This document shows, in pieces, positions 26,244 through 36,551 of a stretch of 64,000 bases of DNA (the first letter of the stretch is position 1; each line of letters begins with the position of its first letter). Below the pieces are notes generated by a model. The model ran no database searches, had not been told where the DNA came from, and saw only the letters and a list, made by a program, of their open reading frames with translations. The stretch spans positions 50,653,689 through 50,717,688 of the forward strand of contig NC_061868.1 in NCBI RefSeq assembly GCF_907164915.1, in the 5' to 3' direction. Position numbers and translations under genes: made by a program. The stretch is from Impatiens glandulifera (Eukaryota; Streptophyta; Magnoliopsida; Ericales; Balsaminaceae).

Positions 26244-26335
26244 AAAGATTCATGTTATATGCTTTCGTTTCAATCCGAAAAAGGGAGCTAAAGATTCATG
26301 TTATATGCTTTCGTTTCAATCCGAAAAAGGGAGCT
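26244..26335. repeat. 46-bp tandem duplication
   Basis: AAAGATTCATGTTATATGC through AAAAAGGGAGCT occurs twice with a 46-bp period and essentially no divergence, so the duplication is recent. Confidence 0.95.
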
Positions 26336-26837
26336 TATACGGAATGAGATTATTTCAATCTTATTCGCGTTTAAAATTATTTACTTTGTGTATTTTATTA
26401 TTTAGTTTTTTTTCTTACATTATTTAATGTGTTTGAATGCATCTTTCATTTTTTTATATTAAAAGTTCACATATATAATATGATGTTTCATGATATGCAA
26501 TAAACTTGAATAACAAGCTGCTATATGCATACAATATTCATATTGTGTCATTTGTATTCAAGTTTTCATGAAACATTATCATCCCAACCCTTTTATACAA
26601 CATCTTCCTACTCATCTCAACCTAGCTACCTCCCAAAATCTGGATTTCCCTGACTCATGGTGGTTACAAGAATTAGAGACTTCATGCAAACAAATAAAAA
26701 TTGTGATATAGATTTTGAAATCTTGTCTAAATACAAATTGAAAAAAAATAAAATATATATATTTTTTTCCTTTTCAATCTTTATTTTCAAAACATAACGT
26801 AATTAAAATTATTTTTAAAATGTTTTCATTCATGTTA

Positions 26838-27059
26838 GACTATCAACAACAGGGTGTCAAATAAGGTATCAAATTGGTGTTAAAATAATATCAAATGGTG
26901 CAGCAGGATATCAAAATTAAGTGTTAAAATATGGGTATCAAATTTTGATACGAGACCAAATTTGATGTGGCCCAATCACAGCGTGCCAAGTGGCAGCGCT
27001 GGTGGTTACTTTTTTATTTTTGTTTTTTTTTTTAAATACACTTTTGCATAATAATTGAT

Positions 27060-27113
<54 letters not shown>

Positions 27114-27536
27114 TTATTGTTTATTTTCCGAGATCTATAAATAAAGACTTGGTTTGTGTCATTTGGACACCAAAAAATTTCTGAAATTTTCCACCATATT
27201 ATTATTCTTGTTTGTATCACCTTTCTTCATATCATCATATGGATATTCCCCCAGACCCTTTCAATCTCGAAGAGATTTAACAACAATGGGAGTTGGAGGA
27301 ATCTTTACTCAAAAGGCAAAAAGAACTTCTCGAAGAGCTTCAAAAGCGAAACAATCGATCACGTAAAAGAAATTATGTATAAATGATGTGGAAGTGAGAG
27401 AAAGAGAAAAAATAATTTTGATACCTTGAATAACACTCTGCTATAGGATATGCTAAAAAGTGGATGTTAAAATAGGTGTTAAGCTGACGTGGCAGAGTAT
27501 TAAATGAAAAAATTTGATACCCTGTTGTGGATAATC
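26838..27536. mobile_element. Non-autonomous PIF/Harbinger-type (Tourist-like) DNA element
   Basis: A 699-bp element with terminal inverted repeats of about 24 bp. The left end begins GACTATCAACAACAGGGTGT and the right end, reversed, begins GATTATCCACAACAGGGTAT. TTA lies directly outside both ends (26835-26837 and 27537-27539), matching the TTA/TAA target duplications of PIF/Harbinger elements. The inside holds a TA microsatellite (27061-27110), a TATA-like sequence CTATAAATAAAG near 27135 and a small degenerate ORF from 27239. No transposase is present. Confidence 0.82.
27239..27379 (+). pseudogene. Degenerate small ORF inside the Harbinger-type element
   Basis: From ATG at 27239 the frame reads MDIPPDPFNLEEI, then a stop, then continues QQWELEESLLKRQKELLEEL and a basic tail (QKRNNRSRKRNYV), then a stop. 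Removing the single stop would leave a roughly 46-residue charged, coiled-coil-like peptide with a basic C-terminus. A TATA-like box lies about 100 bp upstream. It may be the remnant of a parent element's protein. No known domain is recognised. Confidence 0.4.
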
Positions 27537-28014
27537 TTAGGATCTTCTAATTTATTCAATTATCTTTTTTATTACTCTAAATAATATAATATATGTTTTA
27601 AAAGAGATATATTAATATATATATTTTATATTTGATTTATTCACTATCTCTATTATTACTTCATACAAAAATAAGTTGTTTGTGAAAATATTTAATTATA
27701 TATTGATAAATTAATAGATAAAATTTAAAAAATTATTAATGAAAAGAAAAAGAAAAAAAATATTAATGTAAAGAAAAAAATTATTTAATAATATATTTAT
27801 TAAATAATTAATATTATTTTTTAGAAATATCAGTTATATTATAATTAATTAATTAAGGACCCTCTAATTTATTATTATTATTATTAGAGAAGAGATAAAG
27901 AGAAAGAATTTGAGAGAAAGAAGAAAGGATATGTCAATATATTTTATATTTGAGAGAGGGAATAAAGAAAAAGCATGATAAATTTTTTTTATTATTTTTT
28001 TTACCAATCATATT

Positions 28015-28099
28015 GCAAATTTGAGGAAATGACCCCAAAATAGTGCCTAATAGCGGATGGTGCGGGCCCAAGATTTTTATAGCGCTGGTGACCCCCAAA
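28015..28099 (+). repeat. Left terminal inverted repeat of MULE-A
   Basis: It pairs with 36232-36317. The outer core AAATTTGAGGAAATGACCCC also matches, with small changes, the ends of the two MULEs at 39222-48902. Just inside lie inverted GCGTCACGCACCC and GGTGCGTGACGCACCC motifs, a TATA-like CCCTATAAAGG and a pyrimidine-rich leader, so the repeat probably doubles as the promoter of the left gene. Confidence 0.9.
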
Positions 28100-28250
28100 T
28101 TTTTTAATGACCATTTTACCCATGCGTCACGCACCCTCCAGGTGCGTGACGCACCCTGAACCCTATAAAGGCTTAATTTTTTTTCATTTTCGTTTCAGTT
28201 TCTCTCTCATCCAGCCCCTTTCTTCCCGTCTTCTCCGCCGTGAAACCCTA

Positions 28251-28478
28251 ATGGTGGCGGAGAAGATTTTCTCTTCTTTCTCAGCGATGAAGAACGAATC
28301 GAAGAGGCACCGTCGACCATGGCACCATATTCAACGGCCTATAGCTTCGAACAACATCCAATGGAGACGAGTTTGCACAGCGCTGAGGATTTCGAACAAA
28401 TTGACATTTCATTCGGCCATTCCACTATATTTTGTGTTTATTTCGTTATTGTTTGTTTCGTGTTTGTTTGTTCCTCAT
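28251..28478 (+). other. Possible leader exon or short ORFs next to the left repeat of MULE-A
   Basis: ATG at 28251 opens a frame (MVAEKIFSSFSAMKNES...). An ATG at about 28320, in another frame, reads MAPYSTAYSFEQHP then METSLHSAEDFEQIDIS. The last part resembles EETSLYSGEDFEHINNS inside the Ulp1-like protein near 30255. It may be a non-coding or coding first exon of the Ulp1-like gene or an internal duplication. Equivalent short frames follow the same promoter in MULE-B (ATG near 39478). Confidence 0.35.
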
Positions 28479-28530
28479 TGATTCGCTGATTCCTTTACTG
28501 ATTCGTTGAATGCAGATTGTTTGTTTGGTA

Positions 28531-28745
28531 GGATGCGTCAAGATGGATGCGTCAAGATGGATGCGTCAAGATGGATGCGTCAACTCGGATGCGTCAAGTC
28601 GGATGCGTCAAGATGGATGCGTCAAGTAGGATGCGTCAACTCGGATGCGTCAACTCGGATGCGTCAACTCGGATGCGTCAACTCCGATGCGTCAACTCGG
28701 ATGCGTCAACTCCGATGCGTCAACTCGGATGCGTCAAGTAGGAGA
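28531..28745. repeat. 14-bp minisatellite (GGATGCGTCAACTC / GGATGCGTCAAGAT)
   Basis: About 15 tandem copies of a 14-bp unit built on GATGCGTCAA, with variable last bases. Because 14 is not a multiple of three, all three frames stay open and yield spurious MRQLGCVNSDAS-type ORFs. It lies between the left terminal repeat and the Ulp1-like gene. Confidence 0.95.
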
Positions 28746-29229
28746 CGATGCGTCACATTTATTTTTATTTTATATAAAAACCCAAATAAGCCTCGACCAC
28801 TATTCATGCTCTCTCTCTCTCTCGCACCCGACGACGCACCTGCCTCGACGACGCACCTGCCTCGACGTCTCTTCCTGCTCGTCTTCGTCTTCATCTTCTC
28901 GTTCATTCATTGACTTCTTGAGGTTAGTTTTAGTTATGTTTGTTTATGTTCATGTTAGGTTTTAGGGTTGGTTGCTTCTTGTTTGCAAATGGTTCATTCA
29001 TGGTTTATGTTAGGGTTTAGGGTTGCTACATGCTTGCAAATGCTTCATGCATGTTTTATGTTTTGTTTTTAGGGTTGCTTCTTTCTTTCAAAAAGTTCAT
29101 GCATGTTTTATGTTAGGGTTTTAGGGTAGGTTGCTTCCTGCTTTCAAACGGTTCATGCATGTTTTATGTTAGGAATTAGGGTAGGATGCTTCTTGATTTC
29201 AAATGGTTCATGCACGGTTTATGGGTTGG

Positions 29230-29292
29230 GTTGCGTCAAGCAGCTGCGTCAAGCAGCTGCGTCAAGCAGCTGCGTCAAGCAGCTGCTTGACG
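29230..29292. repeat. Short GCGTCAAGCAGCT tandem array, left of the Ulp1-like gene
   Basis: About five copies of the 13-bp unit GCGTCAAGCAGCT end in an inverted GCTTGACGCA. It uses the same GCGTCA word as the arrays at 28531, 30800 and 32645. It sits about 110 bp upstream of the gene's ATG. Confidence 0.93.
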
Positions 29293-29402
29293 CATCTGAC
29301 AGTTGTTTCTAGCTATTTTGACGGTTGCTTTTCTTCTCGTTTGTTTATATTTGTTGTGAAATGTTTTCACAAACATTGTTGTTTTTCTTTTCCCTTTGGT
29401 AG

Positions 29403-32400
29403 ATGGCAGACTTCACGGTTCATGATTTTCCTGGTAGGATTTCATTGAAATCTGTCCTAGCCTTGAAAAAAGTATCTGATAGGTTTGAAGCGCTGGGTCT
29501 TATGGAGAGGGCTCTAAATTCTCAATTTCAGTATTTATTGAGAGGAGTCCCAGACTTGTTGTTCTCAGGGACCATTTTACATCAGTTGTTGGTTCGGAAG
29601 GTGAAGGCCAATTTGAATAGGATGATTTTCAACTTTAATGGGGAGGAATATACTTTTGGTCTGAAAGAGTACGCATTGATTACAGGCCTCAACTTCGACA
29701 GATTGCCTGAATACAAAGATGAATGCCGAGGTTGTCCACCCTTGCTGATAAAATATTTCAAAAGGAATACGTCAATTCGAATGATGGATTTGGAATCTAT
29801 ATTCATGAAATGCACCGATAAGGAAGACGCATGGAAGATCGGGTTGATCTGCTTGATTAACCAGTACCTCTTCTCATATGACCCAAAACGGCTTTTAAAT
29901 CTCAAAATCATCCATATGGTTGAAGACTTCCTCCGATTTCCATGGGGGAAGGTGTCCTTTAGATTCACCATGAGGGGTCTTGACCAGGACATGAAACACC
30001 ACAGGTCCGTATATATGTCCAGGAAAGGGAGTGGAGTTACTAATTCCTTTGCTTATAACGTGTATGGGTTTGTACTAGCACTACAAGTGTGGAGCTATGA
30101 GATCATTCAAAACTTGGTCCCTAAATTCGCCACAAGGAAAGACGTTGATGGCCCTTTTCGCCCAAGGATACTGTTGTATCAATCGAAAAGGAAGAATACA
30201 TTTCAGGAGATGCAATCTGCCTTTAACAGCGCTGTGTTTTCTAAGATGCAAGAGTCCTCCGAGGAGACGAGTTTGTACAGTGGGGAGGATTTTGAACACA
30301 TTAACAATTCATACGATGATTTGTTTGAGGGAGTTACTGATGGGGGAAAAAAGAGAAAGGCTGATGAAGATGTTGCTGAAGATGATGATGATGAAGATGT
30401 TGATGAAGAACCTACTACTGTCCAACCTTCCAAGAGGAAGAGGAATGTTGAATATGATGATATATCCCCCCCCAGCAAAGCAGCCATCAAGCGTCGTAGC
30501 CTGCGTAACATGACTCCCCCATCCGCAACTTCAACACCTCCATCATCACCTCCACGTGAACCTGCAGGAGCATCTCATGTTCAGATAAAGGATGCCGAAT
30601 TGATAAAGAAGGATGTCGAAGAGATAAAGAAAGATGTCGAAGAAATCAAGAGAGACATAAGAGACATCAAATTGAATCAACAAAACTACTTTACGAGGTT
30701 TGAAAAGATGATTCTCAGTTTAAGCAACCAGTTCGCCAGCCATGTCACCAACCAGGTAATTCTGTTAGTGCTTTCTGTTTTTTACTACTTTATGTATTTG
30801 ACGCGGCTGCTTGACGCAGCTGCTTGCTTGACGCAGCTGCTTGCTTGACGCAGCTGCTTGACGCAGCTGCTTGACGCATCCTAATTTAAATTCTTTTCAC
30901 TTTTGTAGCAGGAGCAGAAGGAGAATGACATCGGTCTGAATGACAATCGTGACAATGAAGAGGAAGAAAAGCAGAATCATATTCGTGTTGAAGAAGAGGA
31001 AGAAAAGCAGATTGACATTCGTGACGAAGAAGATGAGAATGCCATTGGTCTGAATGACATTCTCGATGAAGAAGAGGAGCAGAAGGAGAATGAGAAGGTT
31101 AATAATGTTGAATTGGAGCAAGACAATGTTGAATTACCAGGGGAGAAAGAGGATGTTGAGGCTGTTCAACCGATAGAGAATGTTGAGGCTGTTGTCGAGA
31201 AAGAGGCCGTTGTTGAAGAAGGGGAGAAGAAAGAAGAAGGGGAGATTGAAGAAGAAGGGGAGAAGAAAGAAGAAGTGGAGAAGAAAGAAGAAGGGGAGAA
31301 GAAAGAAGAAGGGGAGATTGAAGAAGAAGTGGAGAAGAAAGAAGAAGTGAAGAAAAAACCGATTCAAAAGACTTTTAAGAAGAAGGTTGGGAAGAAGAAA
31401 GACGAAAATGACGAAGATGAACTGGAAATAGTGAATACTCCTCCTCCTCTTCCTAAGAAAGTCATATTGGTCACGCGAAGGAATAGGAGGCCGAAGAATG
31501 ATCCAGATTTCACCGACCCCAATCTGAAACAGCCCAAGTTGAAAGATCCTATCACCGTCAATCCACTTCTAAAATATGACGATCAACTTCTTCATCAATT
31601 GCAAACATGGCTTAAAGATCCAAACACTGACAACAACAAAATTGAGCTCCATACTATATTAGGTGATAAGGCATTATTTCGCAGAATGCTAAAAAGGTTC
31701 ACCTGGCTGACTGATAAAGTAAGTAATATTTATGTTACAATAATTTTAGATTTGCAGATTGTATTTTAAATGTGTTTCTCTTGTGTAGGAAATCGATGCA
31801 GGTTGCTTCATTCTGAGAAGAAGAGCTTGGGTATATCCAAAGACATATAAGAAGAACTTCTTTATTGGAGATTGTTGGCTCCACACCAGGTTCACTGCTG
31901 ATTACGCTGCGTTTAACAAAAGTCGTATTGAGTTTGACATTGAAAACTTTTTCGAATACTTCTTCGGCGATGACAGCAACTATAGGAATAGTTGGAAAGT
32001 ATGCGATGATATATATATTCCTTTGAACATCAAAGACGTCCACTGGGTACTTTGTGTTGTCCGTCTACAGCAATGGCGCGTAGACGTATATGACTGCGAT
32101 CCTGGATGTTATGCTAATCTTGATGAGTTTGTGCTGCCGATGTGCCAAATGATTCCGGTTATATTTGACAAGGCATTGCCTCTTGAAGATAAACAACGAT
32201 TTCCAATGCTCAACCCTGATTCCGTTTTGCCATACACAAGACGTCCAGAGTCCGAAGTTCCCAAAGCAACAAAGAGTGGAGATTGTGGTGTATTTGTACT
32301 TATGTATATTGAGTACTTGACTGCAGGTCTGAATCTATCAGAAGTGACCTCAACTGAGATGAAAGCTTGGAGAGAAAAGTGGGCAGTGAGGTTATTTCAT

Positions 32401-32418
32401 GGTATTGTAGATCCATAG
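29403..32418 (+). CDS. MULE-encoded Ulp1-like (C48) protein with DUF1985-like N-terminus
   Basis: Exons 29403-30755, 30909-31718 and 31789-32418 join in frame to 930 aa without a stop. Residues about 10-200 resemble the DUF1985 domain common in plant transposon Ulp proteins (VPDLLFSGTILHQLLVRK, FGLKEYALITGLNF, EDAWKIGLICLINQYL). The middle has basic nuclear-localisation-like runs (KKRK, KRKR) and an Asp/Glu stretch. Exon 2 is a long Glu/Lys-rich segment. The C-terminal 200 residues are a Ulp1/SENP cysteine-protease fold: His806 in DVHWVL, Asp823 in VYDCDPG and Cys887 in SGDCGVFVLMYIEYL. The usual glutamine about six residues before the cysteine is not there (Ala). Known Ulp1 proteins cleave SUMO; the role of transposon copies is unknown. 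It converges with the transposase gene about 600 bp downstream. An upstream leader exon is possible. Confidence 0.88.
30797..30883. repeat. GACGCAGCTGCTTG tandem array inside an intron of the Ulp1-like gene
   Basis: Five to six units of TTGACGCAGCTGC (reverse complement of GCAGCTGCGTCAA) lie within the 30756-30908 intron. They are therefore in the opposite orientation to the arrays at 29230 and 32645. Confidence 0.93.
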
Positions 32419-32644
32419 GTTATTTATGAAACTTTTGTTCTGTACTGATATCAAATTTTTGTAATGTTAATCTCAAACCTTTGTAATATAGTTGATTTAA
32501 TGATATCAAATGTTGTTTATGATATATATGTTATTCTAATTAATTAAACCATGCACTAATGTAAACCATGCACTAATGTAAACCTTTGTAATTTTTGTAA
32601 TGTTAATCTCAAACCTTTGTAATAGGTTCTGCAATAATGTAAAC

Positions 32645-32800
32645 CATGTTTCGTCAAGCAGCTGCGTCAAACAGTTTCGTCAAGCAGCTGCGTCAAGCAG
32701 TTTCGTCAAGCAGCTGCGTCAAGCAGCTGCGTCAAGCAGTTTCGTCAAGCAGCTGCGTCAAGCAGTTTCGTCAAGCAGCTGCGTCAAGCAGCTGCGTCTA
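32645..32800. repeat. GCGTCAAGCAGCT / TCGTCAAGCAGTT array between the two convergent genes of MULE-A
   Basis: About twelve 13-bp units alternate between GCGTCAAGCAGCT and TCGTCAAGCAGTT. They lie between the Ulp1-like stop (32418) and the transposase stop (33027), where both transcripts would end. Confidence 0.95.
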
Positions 32801-33026
32801 GAAAAACACTTGGTACAAAAACCCTGTCCCTGTATTACATTCACCAGAAAACTACAAAAACACCATAAAACAACATTAACACCATTAACAATACAATACA
32901 CTTTACTGAATCCTTGAATCTTGAATCCTTGATGCAAAAACAACATTAACACCTCCACACAAGACATTTGGTAATAAGTCTACAAAAACAACATTAACAC
33001 CACAACACAACACTAACAAGTTCATT

Positions 33027-36022
33027 CTAAGCTAATGGCTCGTAAGATTGAGATAATGGCTCGTAGAGCTGAGATGAGGGCTCGTACAGTTGAGATGATG
33101 ATGGCTCATTCTGCTGAGATGATGAGGGCACATGCTGCTGAGATGATGAGGGCTCATGCTGCTGAGATGATGAGGGCTCATGCTGCTGAGATGATGCTCT
33201 TGCTCTTGCGGTAGACGGTGCAGGCATCACTGCTTTGCATGTTGCTCTATTATGTCCTAGACCTGCACATGAACTGCATCGTCTCGGGACCTTACGGACC
33301 TCACCTTGGGATGTCCTACGTTTAGTTTGTGGCCGACCTTTCTTAACCTTCACAGGTGGTTTTAGACACACGCGTTGTTTGATAATATCGGGAAGATCCC
33401 AATTCTCTTCATCACCAACCGGATAACATGTCTCCGCATATGCATTCAACCAAGATACAGTTGTATAATACCTATGAGAAGGATAATAAAACGATTAAAA
33501 ATAGGTTAAATAAATAAGTTCAAAACGATTAAATACCTTGAGCATAAGTCGTAAGGAACCACATTCCTGTGACGGGCAGCAGCCAGTGCATGTGTACAAG
33601 GAAGACCGGAGACTTCAAATACCCTACAAGTGCAGTCCTTGTCCTTCAAATTGACTTTATAATGTGCCTCATTATCATGCACATACAACTCAAATCGGTT
33701 AAGGGATGATACGGTATAGAATCTTGCTTTCTCAAAACCATCACATAATAACTTTTCATACGTTGGAGATAAAAATTCTTGGTGGTTGGACGCTTTTTCT
33801 CTTCTATCATTAAACCACCCTTGTAATGTTGTTCTTAAAAACTCAAGCATTGCTGAAATTGGATACTTTCTGGCTTCCCTGCACTGACTATTCAAACTCT
33901 CTGCATAATTGCTTGTGAGTTGATTGTATCGTTTACCGGGGAAATATGCTCTACTCCATCTTTGAAACCCAATCTCTTCCAAATAGGCAGCAATCCTATG
34001 ATCTTTAACCCTGATCTTGTCAAAAAACCGATTAAATTGGGGGATAGTGTACGCACGAGAAGCCAAATCAAACTCGACATGGCAATTATCAGTTTTGAAT
34101 TTGGCATTAATATTCATCTTTATGTGATATGTGCACGCACCGTGGTCTGCTTCTGGAAAAACAGCACACAAGGCATTGGCTATACTTGGGTGTCTATCGG
34201 ATACGAAGACGAGATCATCAACTAATCCAATTGCTTCTCTAAGTTTTTGCATGAAATAAGTCCACGAGTTATTATTCTCTGAATCAACAACGCCGAATGC
34301 AACAGGATACAGTTGCTCATTGGCATCCAATGCAACAGCCACCAATAGTTGACCTCCCACCTTGTGCTTGAGAAAACTTGCATCAACACACAATACGGGA
34401 CGACAGAAGGCTTTGAAACCCCTAATTGAGAGGCCTAGAGACATGAACATATATTTGAAATGCCCGTGCTCGTCTGTCTGAATATCTGTTATGGTACCGG
34501 GATTATTCTTCTCCAACATGTATAGGTATGAAGGCAATTTTCCATAGGAATCCTCTACCGTTCCTCGCACCGCCGTTAAAGCCGTTTCCCTTGCCCTCCA
34601 AGCCTTATTATAAGTCAAAAACATCCCATAATCTGACTGCATGTCTTCAATTATTTTTTTAGGCAAGTGGTTATGGTGATGATCCATGTACTTACCCTTC
34701 ATGCACTGCCCAATAACCCATGCCGGTGTTTGCATTTTTTTTTCCGGCCTCGTCAAAACTGAGCATGAGTGTTGTCGATTGAATTTCCGAATCTCAAACA
34801 TCTCGGAAAACTTACCTTTCACAGCACGTAAGCTCCACTTGCATGTCTCATCCATACATTTCACATACCAAAGATGTTTTCGAGACTTTTTCACTTTGAA
34901 TTCAAAATGATAAGTCATCGCATATTTATATAGCGTCAATTGAAGTTCTTTTTTAGTATCAAATAACGTACCGACTTCCAATACGGTTTCACTAGTTAAC
35001 GCCAATGCAAGTGAAGGGTCTGTCGGTGATACGTCTGTAGGGTCTGTCGATGGTGTACCCATTGACGCTCTTGCACTAGATGGTGTACCCATTGACGCTC
35101 TTGCACTAGATGGTGTACCCATTGACGCTCTTGCACTAGATGGTGTACCCATTGCTCTTGCACTAGATGGTGTACCCATTGGTGTAGGTATTGACCGGTG
35201 CGGCGTGCGTGCAACTACTGATGCAGGACTAGTAGTAGCTTGGAAATCACTAACCTGTTCATAATTAAAGTCAATAACGCGTTCATGATTAATCAGTTCA
35301 TGATGAGCTCGTTCATCTTCTTCTCCTCCTCCTTCATTATCACTTTCAAATAAAATCTGTTGAGAAACAACTCGAGAAACAACGCCGGGTATACTTTTTT
35401 GAGTAATGATTGGTAGTGTAGTATCTTGACTTGGGTACTTCTCTACTAATGAGACACAAAGTGGTGACGAAGATGACGAACTTCGACCCGATATCAACCG
35501 TGATAAATACATGCCCACATCTTTATCTCCCTCAATAACAACAGGGGGAAGTTTTGCAGAAGGATCATACATGACTTTAATCACTAAATCATATGCAGAC
35601 TTTTGCACGTTAATCGTCTCATAGATTGTATCAACTAATTGAGCAAATGTAGTACATTGAGGTATATCCATGGTTTTGCATGATTGTGCAGAGAAAGACC
35701 TGGTACCATTGGCTGCAATTTGCCACTCTCCATTGTACACAACAAATACGTCAGCAAATACTTCAGCTGCAATTGAAAAAATTATAGTATCAATCGAGAG
35801 ACACCGTAACAATGAAATGCAAGTAATAGTTATAAATGGTCTGGGGTGCGTTACGCATCTGCGTAACGCAACTACGTGACGCAACTGCGTTACGCACCCG
35901 GTTTCCGGCGCGACGGTGGCATTCCACCTACTCATTCCCTAATCACTACACCCTAACAAACAAAGCAATCCAAGAGATAAATGAAGAAGGAGAAGAATAC
36001 CTGTAGCAGCAGAAAGAGACAT
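33027..36022 (-). CDS. MULE (MuDR-type) transposase
   Basis: Minus-strand exons 36022-36001, 35766-33537 and 33471-33027 join to 2697 nt (898 aa) with no stop. The 22-nt first exon (MSLSAAT) lies close to the right terminal repeat. The N-terminus has VVYNGEWQ, usual in MULE transposases, followed by a Ser-rich region and four copies of the 10-residue MGTPSSARAS. A MuDR-type zinc-binding region follows (FDTKKELQLTLYKYAMTYHF). The DDE core shows CVDASF (about 34383), FVSDRHPSI (about 34197) and NYAESLNSQ (about 33900), with the C-x2-H motif HGACTYHIKMNI between. A SWIM zinc finger reads CTCRVFEVSGLPCTHALAA. Exon 3 adds a zinc knuckle (CSSCAGLGHNRATC) and repeated SSQQHEPS units. All parts needed for transposition appear present. 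Confidence 0.93.
35035..35180. repeat. 30-bp tandem repeat inside the transposase gene
   Basis: Four to five in-frame copies of a 30-bp unit encode MGTPSSARAS on the minus strand. One copy is shortened by 3 bp, so the frame is preserved. The region lies in the disordered linker before the zinc-binding domain. Confidence 0.95.
35838..35902. repeat. GCGTTACGCA / GCGTAACGCA cluster in the first transposase intron
   Basis: GGTGCGTTACGCATCTGCGTAACGC is followed by TACGTGACGCAACTGCGTTACGCACCC: five to six overlapping palindromic GCGT-n-ACGC words within about 65 bp. It lies in the 35767-36000 intron of the transposase. Confidence 0.9.
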
Positions 36023-36231
36023 GGTGAAGGAAGAGAGGATTCCGCCGTCGTCTTCGTCGATCGGTGGTTGGGTTTTTTAGAGAGAAGGAGGAGAAGGGAA
36101 GTGAAGAAAGAGAAGAAGAAAGAAAGAATGAAAAGAACTGAGATTTTTTTTCTTATATAGTAAGGGCATTGTGGACTTTTCACAATGCCCTCAGGTGCGT
36201 CACGCAACGGGGGTATTTTCGGCAGAAAAAT

Positions 36232-36317
36232 GTTTGGGGGTCACCAGCGCTATAAAAATCATGGGCCCGCACCATCGGCTATTTGGCATTAGTTTGGGGT
36301 CATTTCCTCAAATTTCC
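36232..36317 (-). repeat. Right terminal inverted repeat of MULE-A
   Basis: Reverse complement of 28015-28099 with a few mismatches. Inside it (36160-36200) lie GGTGCGTCACGCAACG and a small palindrome (GGGCATTGTGGACTTTTCACAATGCCC) flanking the transposase promoter region. PUR5 starts about 235 bp outside this end. Confidence 0.9.
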
Positions 36318-36551
36318 CGCTTGCTGTGGTTGTGCTGCCTGTCATTAACTCTAAATTCTCTTTCCCAAATTTCATATCGTCATTTTTATTATTATTATTA
36401 TTATTATTTGAATATAAAAACCTATAACTCTCCCAAAAAAACACAGCCGCCGCACAACCTTGGGTTTCTTCTCCACTCCTTGCATTCTCTTCCCGTGTCG
36501 TCCCTCCTTTTCTCTTCATCTCAATCTGAATCCTGTTCTTTTTCTCCATCC

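Larger units (their letters stand above)
28015..36317. mobile_element. MULE-A: KAONASHI-type Mutator-like element with transposase and Ulp1-like genes
   Basis: An 8.3-kb element with terminal inverted repeats of about 85 bp (28015-28099 and 36232-36317) that differ at only a few positions. Each begins near AAATTTGAGGAAATGACCCC and includes ATAGCGCTGGTGACCCCCAAA. It carries two convergent spliced genes, an Ulp1-like gene (+) from the left and a MULE transposase (-) from the right. Both have unbroken frames once spliced. MULEs encoding Ulp1-like (C48) proteins are known from plants as the KAONASHI/CUMULE group. I could not find a matching 9-bp target duplication. Intact genes plus good terminal repeats suggest an element that is, or recently was, autonomous. 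Confidence 0.92.

Noticed and set aside
28531..28745. CRISPR-like repeat array
   Set aside because: The units are contiguous with no spacers and lie in a plant nuclear transposon. This is a minisatellite.
28506..28913. Overlapping ORFs reading MRQLGCVNSDAS repeats
   Set aside because: They come from the 14-bp minisatellite, whose period keeps several frames open. There is no conserved domain and no plausible start context.
31134..31367. Minus-strand Phe/Leu-rich ORF resembling a membrane protein
   Set aside because: It is the antisense of the Glu/Lys-rich GAAGAA repeats in the Ulp1-like gene.
28006..36327. A 9-bp target duplication for MULE-A
   Set aside because: The bases outside the left end (CAATCATATT) and right end (GCTTGCTGTG) do not match. 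The duplication has decayed or the ends are slightly misplaced.
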